Positions 51,189 through 59,075 of a stretch of DNA of 64,000 nucleotides are shown one piece after another; the first letter of the stretch is position 1; each line of letters starts with the position of its first letter. A model generated the notes under the pieces. That model was not told the origin of the DNA. It searched no databases and was given only the letters and a program-made list of their open reading frames with translations. Source of the DNA: Bacillus sp. AFS073361 (lineage in GTDB: Bacteria > Bacillota > Bacilli > Bacillales > Cytobacillaceae). The stretch spans positions 297,577 to 361,576 of the forward strand of contig NZ_NUZU01000039.1 of assembly GCF_002567005.1 (NCBI RefSeq), given 5' to 3'. A program made the position numbers and the translations under genes.

Positions 51189-51298
51189 TTGTATTCCCCC
51201 ACTTTTCCTGTTTTTAATGAAGTTTTATGACTACCACATAGTGATAAAGAAGTCGCGTTTTGTATAGATATTTGGCGAACAAGATACAAACAAAAGAA

Positions 51299-52300
51299 TT
51301 ACTTTTTCTTTGCTCTGCGTTGACGGATTACGTCTACATAAACTGCCGCGATGATAACGATTCCAATTACAGCCATTTGCGAGTCTGCAGAAACGTTCAG
51401 AAGGTTTAAACCATTCCGAAGAACAGCAATTGTTAATGCACCGATTAATGTACCTGAAACTGTACCAACCCCGCCAAAGAAACTGGCGCCACCGATGATA
51501 ACAGCTGCAATCGCATCAGATTCATAGTTAAGTCCTGCAAGCGGGAATGCTGAGTTAACACGTCCTACCATTACTAACCCTGCAAGACCTGCCATCAAAC
51601 CACTTAATGAATAAACGATCATAAGCACACGATCAACCTTGATCCCTGATAGACGAGCAGCCTCCGGATTGCCACCAATCGCATAAATATAGCGGCCTGT
51701 CTTAGTTCTTGTAAGGAAAATATGAAAGATTACATAAACAACAATTACTAGAAGAAAGCTTACTGGAATCGGACCAACGAATTGATTTCCAGCAAATTGA
51801 ATCATAAGCGGGAAACCGGCAATTGGTGCAGCCGCAGTTACAATAAGTGCAATTCCCCGGCCTATAAATTGTGTTCCAAGAGTTGAAATGAATGGGTGTG
51901 GTAAATGCAGTTTTGTTAATAAAATTCCATTTATCCAGCCGAAGAAAGTGCCTACACCAAGACAAACAATGATTCCGATAACCGGGTTCATGTGCATGTT
52001 GACGGTTACAATTCCCATAATCATAATCGATACTGCAAGAATTGCACCTACTGACAAGTCAATCCCAGCAGTCAAGATTGCCAAAAGCATTCCGATCCCA
52101 AGGAGAGCATTAATGGAAGATTGACTGGCAATATTCATGAGGTTATTAACCGTTAAAAACTTATCTGACAGGGAAGAAAGGATTACAACCAAGATGATAA
52201 GAGCTAATAGAGGTCCCAGCTTACTGATTACTTTCTTAAATGTGTTTTTATCTTTTGGTAATTCGGTTTCAGATTTTGTTACGACTTGAACTTGACTCAT
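51299..52300 (-). CDS. sugar ABC transporter permease (RbsC-like)
   Basis: 333-residue permease with eight to ten helices and the RbsC-type segments TAGIDLSVGAILAVS, NPEAARLSGIKVDRVLM (the cytoplasmic coupling loop) and AVIIGGASFFGGVGTVSGTL. The ATG follows CAGGAGG, four bases after the ATPase stop codon. It works as a dimer with the RbsA-type ATPase. Confidence 0.9.
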   Translation of the reverse strand: MSQVQVVTKSETELPKDKNTFKKVISKLGPLLALIILVVILSSLSDKFLTVNNLMNIASQSSINALLGIGMLLAILTAGIDLSVGAILAVSIMIMGIVTVNMHMNPVIGIIVCLGVGTFFGWINGILLTKLHLPHPFISTLGTQFIGRGIALIVTAAAPIAGFPLMIQFAGNQFVGPIPVSFLLVIVVYVIFHIFLTRTKTGRYIYAIGGNPEAARLSGIKVDRVLMIVYSLSGLMAGLAGLVMVGRVNSAFPLAGLNYESDAIAAVIIGGASFFGGVGTVSGTLIGALTIAVLRNGLNLLNVSADSQMAVIGIVIIAAVYVDVIRQRRAKKK

Positions 52301-52304
52301 TTTT

Positions 52305-53813
52305 TCATCCTCCTGTAGCCGCTTTCATTATTCTCTCTTGTGAAGCTTCTCTAATCGGCAAATCTGCTGTTAATTTTCCCTCACTCATAACTAACACTCG
52401 ATCACACATCCCAAGAATTTCGGGAAGGTCTGATGAAATCATTATGACGATAGAACCGTTTTCAACTAATTGATTCATTAAACGATAGACTTCAACTTTT
52501 GCACCTACGTCTATTCCTCTTGTCGGTTCGTCAAAAATAAATACCTTTGCCTGGGTACATAACCACTTGGCGATAACAACCTTTTGCTGATTTCCTCCAC
52601 TCAAGTTCCGAGAGTGAAGTTCAATGTTACCTGGACGAATTTTTAACTCTTTCACATAATTTACTGCTTCTCTACGCATTGCTTTTAAATCGAGCAATCC
52701 TGTATTTCCTTTAAACTTATCCATATTAGCTATGGCCATATTAAAGTCAAGCGTCATATCAAGCAACAGGCCTTCACTTTTGCGATCCTCTGTTATAAAG
52801 GCAATTCCTGCGTTGATAGCGTCCCGTGGAGATTTAATCCGGATTTCCTGACCATCAATAAAGACCTTCCCGCCTTTATGTTGATCAACACCGAAAATCG
52901 CTCTAGCCAATTCGGTACGTCCTGCGCCAACAAGTCCTGAGATCCCTACAATTTCGCCATATCGGACTGAAAAATCAACCGGCACATTTGTGCCTGCTAC
53001 AACTAAATTTTCAACCCGGAATCCTTCTTTTCCCAAATTAAAGGATTGCTTAGGAAATTTTTCATCCAGTGAACGTCCAACCATTAATTCTATCCAGAGG
53101 TCGGTTTCAGTTGTTTTTACTGGTAAAGTTTCAATTTTGAATCCATCACGTAGAATGGTAATTCTGTCACCAAGGTGCCTAATTTCTTCAAGACGATGGG
53201 AAATGAAGATAATCCCAATTCCTTTTTTCCTAAGTTCTTCGACCACCTTATATAACTGTTCTACTTCCTGGGCGCTTAAGCTGGAAGTCGGCTCATCCAT
53301 AATAATTAATTTCGCATCCAGTGCGATCGCTTTCGCAATCTCAACCAGCTGTTGCTGCCCAATGCCTAGTTTCCCAAGCTGCTCATCTGCAAGTTTTGGG
53401 TCCTGCCCAAGCAACTCTAAACAGCGCTCTGCTTCTTTTCGCATTGCTTTGCGGTTAAGTAAGGACATTTTGCCGCTGTGTTTTAATTCTCTTCCAAGAA
53501 AGATATTTTCATATACTTTTAGTTCTGGAATAACATTCAGTTCCTGATAGATGGTCGCAATACCTAATGTCATTGAATCAACCGGGTTATTTAGGTGAAC
53601 CAGGTTCCCTTCCCAGTAAATTTCTCCAGCATCCTTTTGATAAGCGCCTGTTAAAATTTTGATTAAAGTTGATTTGCCTGCTCCGTTTTCCCCAAGTAAC
53701 ACATGAACTTCACCAGCTTTTACATCGAGGTCGATCCCCTTTAGTACATGGTTTTGATTGAAGCTTTTTTTAATTCCTTTTATTTCGAGGAGGCTCCTTG
53801 TATGTACAACCAT
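52305..53813 (-). CDS. sugar ABC transporter ATPase with two nucleotide-binding domains (RbsA-like)
   Basis: 502-residue tandem ATPase. The first domain has Walker A GENGAGKSTLIKIL, LGIGQQQLVEIAKA and Walker B LIIMDEPTSS. The second has a degenerate Walker A (GLVGAGRTELARAI), an intact LSGGNQQKVVIAKWL and FIFDEPTRG. This is the normal arrangement of RbsA/MglA/XylG proteins. The ATG is seven bases after AAAGGGG. First gene of the ABC operon, with a TTGCAT/TATAAT promoter and a GGGTAAGCGCTTTCCC operator upstream. Confidence 0.92.
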   Translation of the reverse strand: MVVHTRSLLEIKGIKKSFNQNHVLKGIDLDVKAGEVHVLLGENGAGKSTLIKILTGAYQKDAGEIYWEGNLVHLNNPVDSMTLGIATIYQELNVIPELKVYENIFLGRELKHSGKMSLLNRKAMRKEAERCLELLGQDPKLADEQLGKLGIGQQQLVEIAKAIALDAKLIIMDEPTSSLSAQEVEQLYKVVEELRKKGIGIIFISHRLEEIRHLGDRITILRDGFKIETLPVKTTETDLWIELMVGRSLDEKFPKQSFNLGKEGFRVENLVVAGTNVPVDFSVRYGEIVGISGLVGAGRTELARAIFGVDQHKGGKVFIDGQEIRIKSPRDAINAGIAFITEDRKSEGLLLDMTLDFNMAIANMDKFKGNTGLLDLKAMRREAVNYVKELKIRPGNIELHSRNLSGGNQQKVVIAKWLCTQAKVFIFDEPTRGIDVGAKVEVYRLMNQLVENGSIVIMISSDLPEILGMCDRVLVMSEGKLTADLPIREASQERIMKAATGG

Positions 53814-53861
53814 ATCTGATCCCCTTTCTTCGTTTTCCCCTAAATATAACGAGAACTTCTT

Positions 53862-53877
53862 GGGTAAGCGCTTTCCC
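53862..53877. promoter_or_regulatory. LacI-type operator of the ABC operon
   Basis: GGGTAAGCGCTTTCCC is a near-palindrome with central GCGC located directly after the -10 box. It shares its core with the sites at 48979, 49070 and 55033. CcpA binding is an alternative, since the core also resembles cre. Confidence 0.6.
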
Positions 53878-53887
53878 TTTGTCTAGA

Positions 53888-53915
53888 ATTATATCATCAT
53901 ATTCTCAATATGCAA
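53888..53915 (-). promoter_or_regulatory. sigma-A promoter of the ABC operon
   Basis: TTGCAT (53910-53915), 16-base spacer, TATAAT (53888-53893), reading leftward. Confidence 0.5.
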
Positions 53916-53982
53916 CAATATTTTGAATATTTTTTGAACATATTTTGGATAAATGTTGTAAAAATTTTAAAACACTACTATC

Positions 53983-54978
53983 CTAATGTTTAATATTTGT
54001 CATAACAGATCCGTTTGACAATGACCAGTAGGCTTTTTCCAGATAGTGTGCCATTTGAAGGGAGTGATCTGAATTATATACTGGATTTTCCCTGCTAAGT
54101 ATACAGTCTTGGAAATGTTCAACCTGTCTTAAATATTGATCATCTTTCAATCTTTCAAAAAGAATAACATTATTATTTTCATCTCTGACAGTAATTTTTC
54201 CGCATTTATCATCAGAAACGTCAGGCCGAAAAGAGGAATCTACTGTTATGGAACCTTTTGGTCCTATTACTTCATAGCGATTAATAAATGGGAGTTCTAT
54301 CGAAGCGGACACTTCAGCGATCCGATTTTGTTCGTCTTTTAAAACACAAACGGAAGTTGTATCAACACCGTATTCAGGATGAATATTTCCGCTCATAGAG
54401 ATTTGAACTGGTTTAAAGCCGATCATTTGAGTTACTGCATGAAGTCCGTAGCAGCCTACATCCCTCATAGCACCTCCGCCCAATTCCTGATTTAATCGAA
54501 TATCCCCCTGATCCTCAAGCATCCATGAGAAATGGGCTTTGATATGACTGTATTCACCGATGACTCCCGAGTTGATTAACTCTTTTGCACGCTCATGCTG
54601 ACAATGAAATTGATACATAAACGCTTCCAAAAAAACTACGTTATTTTCTTGTGCAGCATGGTGGATTGACTCCATTTCGGCTTCTGTTAATGCAGCCGGC
54701 TTCTCCAGAAGAACGTGCTTGCCATTTTTCATTGTTTTTACAGCCCATTCAGCATGCAATGAATTGGGAAGTGGAATATACACAGCATCAATGGATGGAT
54801 CCTCAATTAGTTGTTCATACTTTTGATAAACAATAGGAAAATTAAAGCGCTTAACTTTTTCAGAACTCTTTGAAGCAATAGCAGTTACCACTGCACGGTT
54901 TGAACGGCGTAAAGCCGGGACAAGCTCATCGTATGCTATATTAGCTGCACTTAAAACTCCCCATCGAATTTTCCTCAT
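53983..54978 (-). CDS. Gfo/Idh/MocA oxidoreductase (dihydrodiol/xylose dehydrogenase subgroup)
   Basis: 331-residue protein. RWGVLSAANIAYDELVPALR is the N-terminal cofactor motif of the NADP-linked D-xylose/dihydrodiol dehydrogenase subgroup. LLEKPAALT gives the catalytic Lys, and AMRDVGCYGLHA has Tyr where IolG has His, as is normal for that subgroup. The ATG follows AGGAGG. A single gene with its own promoter and a TTAAGCGCTTTCC operator (55033), so it belongs to the same regulon as the ABC operon. Substrate uncertain: a sugar more likely than a cyclitol. Confidence 0.8.
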   Translation of the reverse strand: MRKIRWGVLSAANIAYDELVPALRRSNRAVVTAIASKSSEKVKRFNFPIVYQKYEQLIEDPSIDAVYIPLPNSLHAEWAVKTMKNGKHVLLEKPAALTEAEMESIHHAAQENNVVFLEAFMYQFHCQHERAKELINSGVIGEYSHIKAHFSWMLEDQGDIRLNQELGGGAMRDVGCYGLHAVTQMIGFKPVQISMSGNIHPEYGVDTTSVCVLKDEQNRIAEVSASIELPFINRYEVIGPKGSITVDSSFRPDVSDDKCGKITVRDENNNVILFERLKDDQYLRQVEHFQDCILSRENPVYNSDHSLQMAHYLEKAYWSLSNGSVMTNIKH

Positions 54979-55032
54979 AGTTTTCCTCCTTATTTTAAAT
55001 CTATTAAAAAATTAATATATTACAGATTCATT

Positions 55033-55050
55033 AGGTTAAGCGCTTTCCTT
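55033..55050. promoter_or_regulatory. LacI-type operator of the dehydrogenase gene
   Basis: AGGTTAAGCGCTTTCCTT, directly downstream of the predicted -10 box, with the same core as the sites at 48979, 49070 and 53862. Confidence 0.6.
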
Positions 55051-55061
55051 ATTCCTTATTA

Positions 55062-55090
55062 ATAATAACCCCTCATAAGAGAGAATTCAA
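55062..55090 (-). promoter_or_regulatory. sigma-A promoter of the dehydrogenase gene
   Basis: TTGAAT (55085-55090), 17-base spacer, TATTAT (55062-55067), reading leftward. Confidence 0.5.
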
Positions 55091-55249
55091 TATTTATTTT
55101 TAAAGTATTGAGAATTTTTTGAAAGTTTTATCGAAATAATAAAACTTAAAGAACATCAAGTCAACAGGTTATGTTTCACGCTTACATGGCTAATGTTTTC
55201 GTTTTCAAGTATTTCGCCAAAAGTTAACCAAAAGATATATCAACATGAG

Positions 55250-55298
55250 CACCAGCCTATTCTCGAAAAATAACAGAGAGAATGGGCTGGTGTTTTTT
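55250..55298 (+). terminator. strong rightward terminator without an upstream gene
   Basis: CACCAGCCTATTCTC and GAGAATGGGCTGGTG form a 15-base stem with one G-T mismatch pair, followed by six T on the plus strand. Both neighbouring genes run leftward. The 55100-55400 stretch shows no ORF that I can support. Confidence 0.65.
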
Positions 55299-55409
55299 CA
55301 CATGACCTTTCGTTCTTCTACGAATTGTAATATCTCTCCATTCGACCTTTTTAAATGAATGGTTTTATGGCCATTGATGCCCGGCCTTAAAGTTTATCAT
55401 GGAAATATT

Positions 55410-56420
55410 TTATTTTTCGGCTGTGTTAAATTTAGCTGTTGATTGTCGAATAATTAATTCCGGAGAAAGTAACAAACGTTCCTTATTCGTCTTTTCCTCC
55501 TTCATTTCCCCGATTAACAATTCAACCGCTTTCGCTCCCATTAGTTTAATCGGCTGTGCTATGGTTGTTAACATTGGCGATGTTGTGGTAGAAAGCACAG
55601 TGTTATCAAAACCAACAACCGATAAATCTTGCGGTACGTTTAAACCAACTTCCTTAGCAGCCTGTAAAACCCCTGCTGCTAATAAATCATTGCTCGCAAA
55701 AATTGCTGATGGCCTCTCTTTCATTGAGAGAATTTTTTTTCCGCTTTGGTAACCTTTTCGAATGGTTGCTTCTGTTTTTACAATATAGCCATCCGGTATC
55801 GATAAGTCCGCTTCAAGCATCGCTTCCTTAAATGCATCCATCCGCGCGGTATTACTACGAACATTTTCGATGATGATTGCAATTCTTTTGTGGCCCAAGG
55901 AAATTAAATGGGAAGTTGCTAGATATCCCCCTTTATAGTCATCCACAGTCACAGTATTTACGGATAATTTTGGAATATCTGAAGCTAATAATACCATCGG
56001 GAATCCTTTATCCAGCATCTCTTCAAGTAAATCCGGACTTCGGAAAGCAGATGCTACAACCAGACCATCTATCCTTTGACTGGTTAACAGCGATAAATAG
56101 CTCTTCTCTTTTTCAGAATCATTATCTGTATTGCACATCATCACGTTATATCCAAAATCATGACTTCGGTCTTCAATACTTCTTGCAACTTCGGCATAAA
56201 ATGGATTCGAAACATCCGGAACTAGTAGGCCGAAAGCCTTTGTTCGCTTTCCCCTTAATGAGGCTGCAGCTACATCGGGAGAATAATTAAGTTTTTTCAT
56301 TGCTTCCCATACTTTTTTTCTGGTCTGCTCACTAATGCTGCCAGTATGATTGATCACCTTCGAAACAGTTGTTGTCGAAACACCTGCTTCCTGAGCGACA
56401 CTATGAATGGTTACCTTCAT
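55410..56420 (-). CDS. LacI-family transcriptional repressor
   Basis: 336-residue repressor with helix-turn-helix TIHSVAQEAGVSTTTVSKVI and hinge DVAAASLRGKRTKAFG. The sensor domain has VVGFDNTVLSTTTSPMLTTI. The frame reaches 56486, but the ATG at 56420 lies after GAAGGG and starts the conserved domain. It follows the dehydrogenase gene at 56556 with 135 bases between. The GGTAAACGTTACC operators upstream of that dehydrogenase are the likely targets, making this an autoregulated two-gene unit. Confidence 0.86.
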   Translation of the reverse strand: MKVTIHSVAQEAGVSTTTVSKVINHTGSISEQTRKKVWEAMKKLNYSPDVAAASLRGKRTKAFGLLVPDVSNPFYAEVARSIEDRSHDFGYNVMMCNTDNDSEKEKSYLSLLTSQRIDGLVVASAFRSPDLLEEMLDKGFPMVLLASDIPKLSVNTVTVDDYKGGYLATSHLISLGHKRIAIIIENVRSNTARMDAFKEAMLEADLSIPDGYIVKTEATIRKGYQSGKKILSMKERPSAIFASNDLLAAGVLQAAKEVGLNVPQDLSVVGFDNTVLSTTTSPMLTTIAQPIKLMGAKAVELLIGEMKEEKTNKERLLLSPELIIRQSTAKFNTAEK

Positions 56421-56555
56421 AATAGACCCTTCTTTCCCAGTAACCTTTTTTATGTTGTGATTATAACACTTTAAAGCCATGAACATCAGAAAAATAGACA
56501 GTGCTGCCCTAAAGCAAACTGTCTAAAAAAGAACTTATTTATGAATTTAATTAGA

Positions 56556-57596
56556 TTAAAAGATTTTATAAGGTGATTGAACAGTTATCAATTCTCCTGT
56601 TTCAAACGACTCTTTACAAGCATAACCAAGAGCTGTTGATAATACTCCATCTTCAACCGTAACATTCGGCTGTCTCTTTTCTCTGACACAAGAAATAAAC
56701 TCTTCGACCTCACTTAAATAGGCTTGTTCAAATCTCTCTAAAAATCCATCCGAGCATTCCTTTACAGCACCAGATTCATCAAATACCGTGACCATATTTT
56801 TTTCAGGAATGGTTCCAATTCGTAATGTACCTTTTGTACCAATGATTTCTGTTTCAATATGATATCCATGTGCACAGTTACGTCCGGCAATAAAAACGCC
56901 CATTTTATTTTGTTCAAATTTCACTAAGGCAGTCCCTGTTTCAGCATCGTTCAACTCCGCTATTTCAGGATATCCATAAGCGCCGCCAATTGCCCAAACT
57001 TGTTTAGCTTCAACGTTTAATAACCATCTGGCAAGATCCAAATCATGAATAGCCATATCTAAAAACAAACCGCCACTGTAATTATTTTTTGCAAATTGCA
57101 TAAATCCATGTATTGCCTTTGCAGGATCAAAACCATAACAGCGAATTAAGTATGGCTCACCAATTTTGCCTTCCTCTATTTTCTTTTTCGCATATGCATA
57201 GGACTTGTCATATCTTCTCATAAAACCAAGCATGAATACTTGGTCTTTATGCTTGTTCACTACTTCTTGAACGCGCAATGCTTCCTCCATATATAAACCA
57301 AGTGGTTTTTCACTGAATACATGAAAACCTGCTTGTAATGCTTTCTCGATTTGTTCGCAATGAAACCCTGACGGAGAAGCAATAAAGATTGCGTCCAGTT
57401 CTTTATTTTTTAGCATTTCATCATAGCTGGTATATGCGTATGGTATATCCCATTCCTTTTGGACTTTTTCAACTTCTTCTGGAATCACACTGCAAACAGC
57501 TGATAATTCGCAATTTGGTATGCGAAACGCTAAATTCTCTGCATGTTGTCTCCCTAATCTTCCTAATCCTACAATCCCTACCCTAACCTTTTCCAT
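56556..57596 (-). CDS. Gfo/Idh/MocA dehydrogenase (inositol 2-dehydrogenase-like)
   Basis: 346-residue protein: VGIVGLGRLGRQHAENLA cofactor loop, FSEKPLG with the catalytic Lys, LGFMRRYDKSYAYAKKKIEE and GLFLDMAIHDLDLARW with Asp and His of the triad. The SAVCSV segment lacks the acidic residue typical of NAD specificity, so NADP use is possible. The ATG follows GGCAGGG. It is followed by a LacI gene. Its promoter carries two GGTAAACGTTACC operators 153 bases apart. Substrate likely a cyclitol or a sugar. Confidence 0.83.
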   Translation of the reverse strand: MEKVRVGIVGLGRLGRQHAENLAFRIPNCELSAVCSVIPEEVEKVQKEWDIPYAYTSYDEMLKNKELDAIFIASPSGFHCEQIEKALQAGFHVFSEKPLGLYMEEALRVQEVVNKHKDQVFMLGFMRRYDKSYAYAKKKIEEGKIGEPYLIRCYGFDPAKAIHGFMQFAKNNYSGGLFLDMAIHDLDLARWLLNVEAKQVWAIGGAYGYPEIAELNDAETGTALVKFEQNKMGVFIAGRNCAHGYHIETEIIGTKGTLRIGTIPEKNMVTVFDESGAVKECSDGFLERFEQAYLSEVEEFISCVREKRQPNVTVEDGVLSTALGYACKESFETGELITVQSPYKIF

Positions 57597-57631
57597 CGTA
57601 AATCCCTGCCTTTTTTTTGGATTATTGTTAA

Positions 57632-57644
57632 GTAAAACGTTTTC
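57632..57644. promoter_or_regulatory. weak LacI/cre-like palindrome
   Basis: GTAAAACGTTTTC lies in the 5' untranslated region, 36 bases before the dehydrogenase ATG. It resembles a diverged copy of the stronger operators. Confidence 0.3.
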
Positions 57645-57731
57645 TTTTTTTCATAAATATTAGGAATCTATTAAACCTCAAAAGCAAAAAATATTGTAGA
57701 TTATACCTGAAAGAAAATGATTATATTTTTA

Positions 57732-57746
57732 GGTAAACGTTACCCC
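57732..57746. promoter_or_regulatory. LacI-type operator (GGTAAACGTTACC), proximal
   Basis: GGTAAACGTTACCCC lies directly downstream of the -10 box of the dehydrogenase-LacI unit, over the predicted transcription start. Confidence 0.65.
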
Positions 57747-57755
57747 TTTTTTACG

Positions 57756-57784
57756 ATTATATTATCCATTTATCCTCAAGTCAA
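57756..57784 (-). promoter_or_regulatory. sigma-A promoter of the dehydrogenase-LacI unit
   Basis: TTGACT (57779-57784), 17-base spacer, TATAAT (57756-57761), reading leftward. Near-consensus. Confidence 0.65.
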
Positions 57785-57883
57785 CATTTTATTTATTAAA
57801 TCGAGGAAGAAGAAAATCCTAATTATAAAGACTTTTTTAAGTTAACTTTCCTACAAATTATATTCTTACTATTTCTCAGGGTC

Positions 57884-57900
57884 AGGGTAAACGTTACCCT
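57884..57900. promoter_or_regulatory. LacI-type operator (GGTAAACGTTACC), distal
   Basis: AGGGTAAACGTTACCCT shares a 14-base core with the proximal site, 153 bases away, upstream of the promoter. A DNA loop between the two is plausible. Confidence 0.6.
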
Positions 57901-58101
57901 ATATCTAAAGGATATACTCCTTGGAATCGTACACCTTCTAATATCAATTGCTTCAGTTTAAGGATCTCTATCTGGCCTTTAATATTAGAATGGCCATTTC
58001 CAATGGCTTAACGATTGGTTCCTATTCTGGACTCCTTTAATCACATTTACTATTATTTATTGCTTTATACTTTTTCATCTTATTATAATAAAAATACAAA
58101 T

Positions 58102-58139
58102 ACATTAAGCGATATTACTAAATACTTAAATATATTGCT
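58102..58139 (+). promoter_or_regulatory. AraC-type operator element, copy A
   Basis: ACATTAAGCGATATTACT followed by AAATACTTAAATATATTGCT. Nearly the same sequence occurs at 62846-62884, and part of it at 38754. It lies 24 bases before the AraC start codon, suggesting autoregulation. Confidence 0.6.
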
Positions 58140-58162
58140 TCTATAAATTAAAGGAGAGCCCT

Positions 58163-58999
58163 ATGAAAATTATTGAAAAAGGTGTGTTGCAAAAATCTGA
58201 AATTTTTTTTCATATTCCTAGTGAATTTGCCAAAAAGGCACTTTACTGTTTGCATGATTCTGGCCTTTTCCATTGTGATGATAGATATATCGTGGAAAGA
58301 AATCATTACCACAACTATCTCATCATGTTGATTAGGAAGGGATCCATGACCATTAGATATAGAGATCAGGAATATCAAGCTAGAAAAAACACTCTCGTAT
58401 TTCTCAATTGCCATGAACCTCATACATACTTGGCAAATGAACATGTATTCTTTGAATGGTTTCATTTTTCAGGCATTGCGAGTCAACCTTATTTTGATTT
58501 TCTTTATGAGAAAAGTGGATGTATTTTTTCAATCGATAATAATATTGTCATTCCAGAATGCATGGATCAAATACTCCATATGGCCGAAAAGGGTAATATC
58601 AATGAGCATTTTGTTTCGATGAATATTCATAAAATTATGTATGAGTTGAATGAGATTTCAAATGAATCAACCGATATTCAAGAAAAAATTATTCTCCAAG
58701 CGATTGCCTATATTGAAAGCCACTTTAATACGGAAATCAATCTTAAAGAGCTAGCACAATACGTCAATTTAACTCCCTTTCATTTTTCTCGTGTATTTAA
58801 GAAATATACTGGATACTCGCCATATGAATATGTCCTTAACTTTCGCATAAACCATGCGAAAACATTACTTCAGAACACGAATCTTTCAATTAAGAAGATT
58901 TCTATTACAGCAGGATTTAATAGTGATACGCACTTTATCACAACATTTAAAAAGCATACGAACCTAACCCCAAAACAGTTTAGAGAATTACAATTCTAG
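58163..58999 (+). CDS. AraC-family transcriptional regulator
   Basis: 278-residue regulator with an N-terminal cupin-like sensor domain (ERNHYHNYLIMLIRKGSMTI; NTLVFLNCHEPHTY) and two C-terminal helix-turn-helix motifs (LKELAQYVNLTPFHFSRVFK; IKKISITAGFNSDTHFITTF). The ATG follows AAAGGAG. It is convergent with the porter gene at 59076 and shares an upstream DNA element with the dehydrogenase gene at 62769, so it probably controls that dehydrogenase/isomerase pair. Paralog of the regulator at 38832. Confidence 0.86.
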   Translation: MKIIEKGVLQKSEIFFHIPSEFAKKALYCLHDSGLFHCDDRYIVERNHYHNYLIMLIRKGSMTIRYRDQEYQARKNTLVFLNCHEPHTYLANEHVFFEWFHFSGIASQPYFDFLYEKSGCIFSIDNNIVIPECMDQILHMAEKGNINEHFVSMNIHKIMYELNEISNESTDIQEKIILQAIAYIESHFNTEINLKELAQYVNLTPFHFSRVFKKYTGYSPYEYVLNFRINHAKTLLQNTNLSIKKISITAGFNSDTHFITTFKKHTNLTPKQFRELQF

Positions 59000-59020
59000 G
59001 ATCGAGATTTGACGCCCAAT

Positions 59021-59053
59021 AAAAAATCACTTCAAATATTGAAGTGATTTTTT
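59021..59053. terminator. bidirectional terminator between AraC and porter genes
   Basis: AAAAAATCACTTC and GAAGTGATTTTTT form a 13-base perfect stem, serving both convergent genes. Confidence 0.85.
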
Positions 59054-59075
59054 ATCGTGAGCCGATCTTTCTTTC

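Noticed and set aside
55290..55400. Short minus-strand coding-like stretch before the LacI gene stop
   Set aside because: A frame of about 28 codons (KTIHLKRSNGEILQFVEERK) without a start codon or a family match; too short to call a remnant.
55399..55752. 117-codon plus-strand frame over the 3' end of a LacI gene
   Set aside because: Complement shadow of a clear LacI sensor domain.
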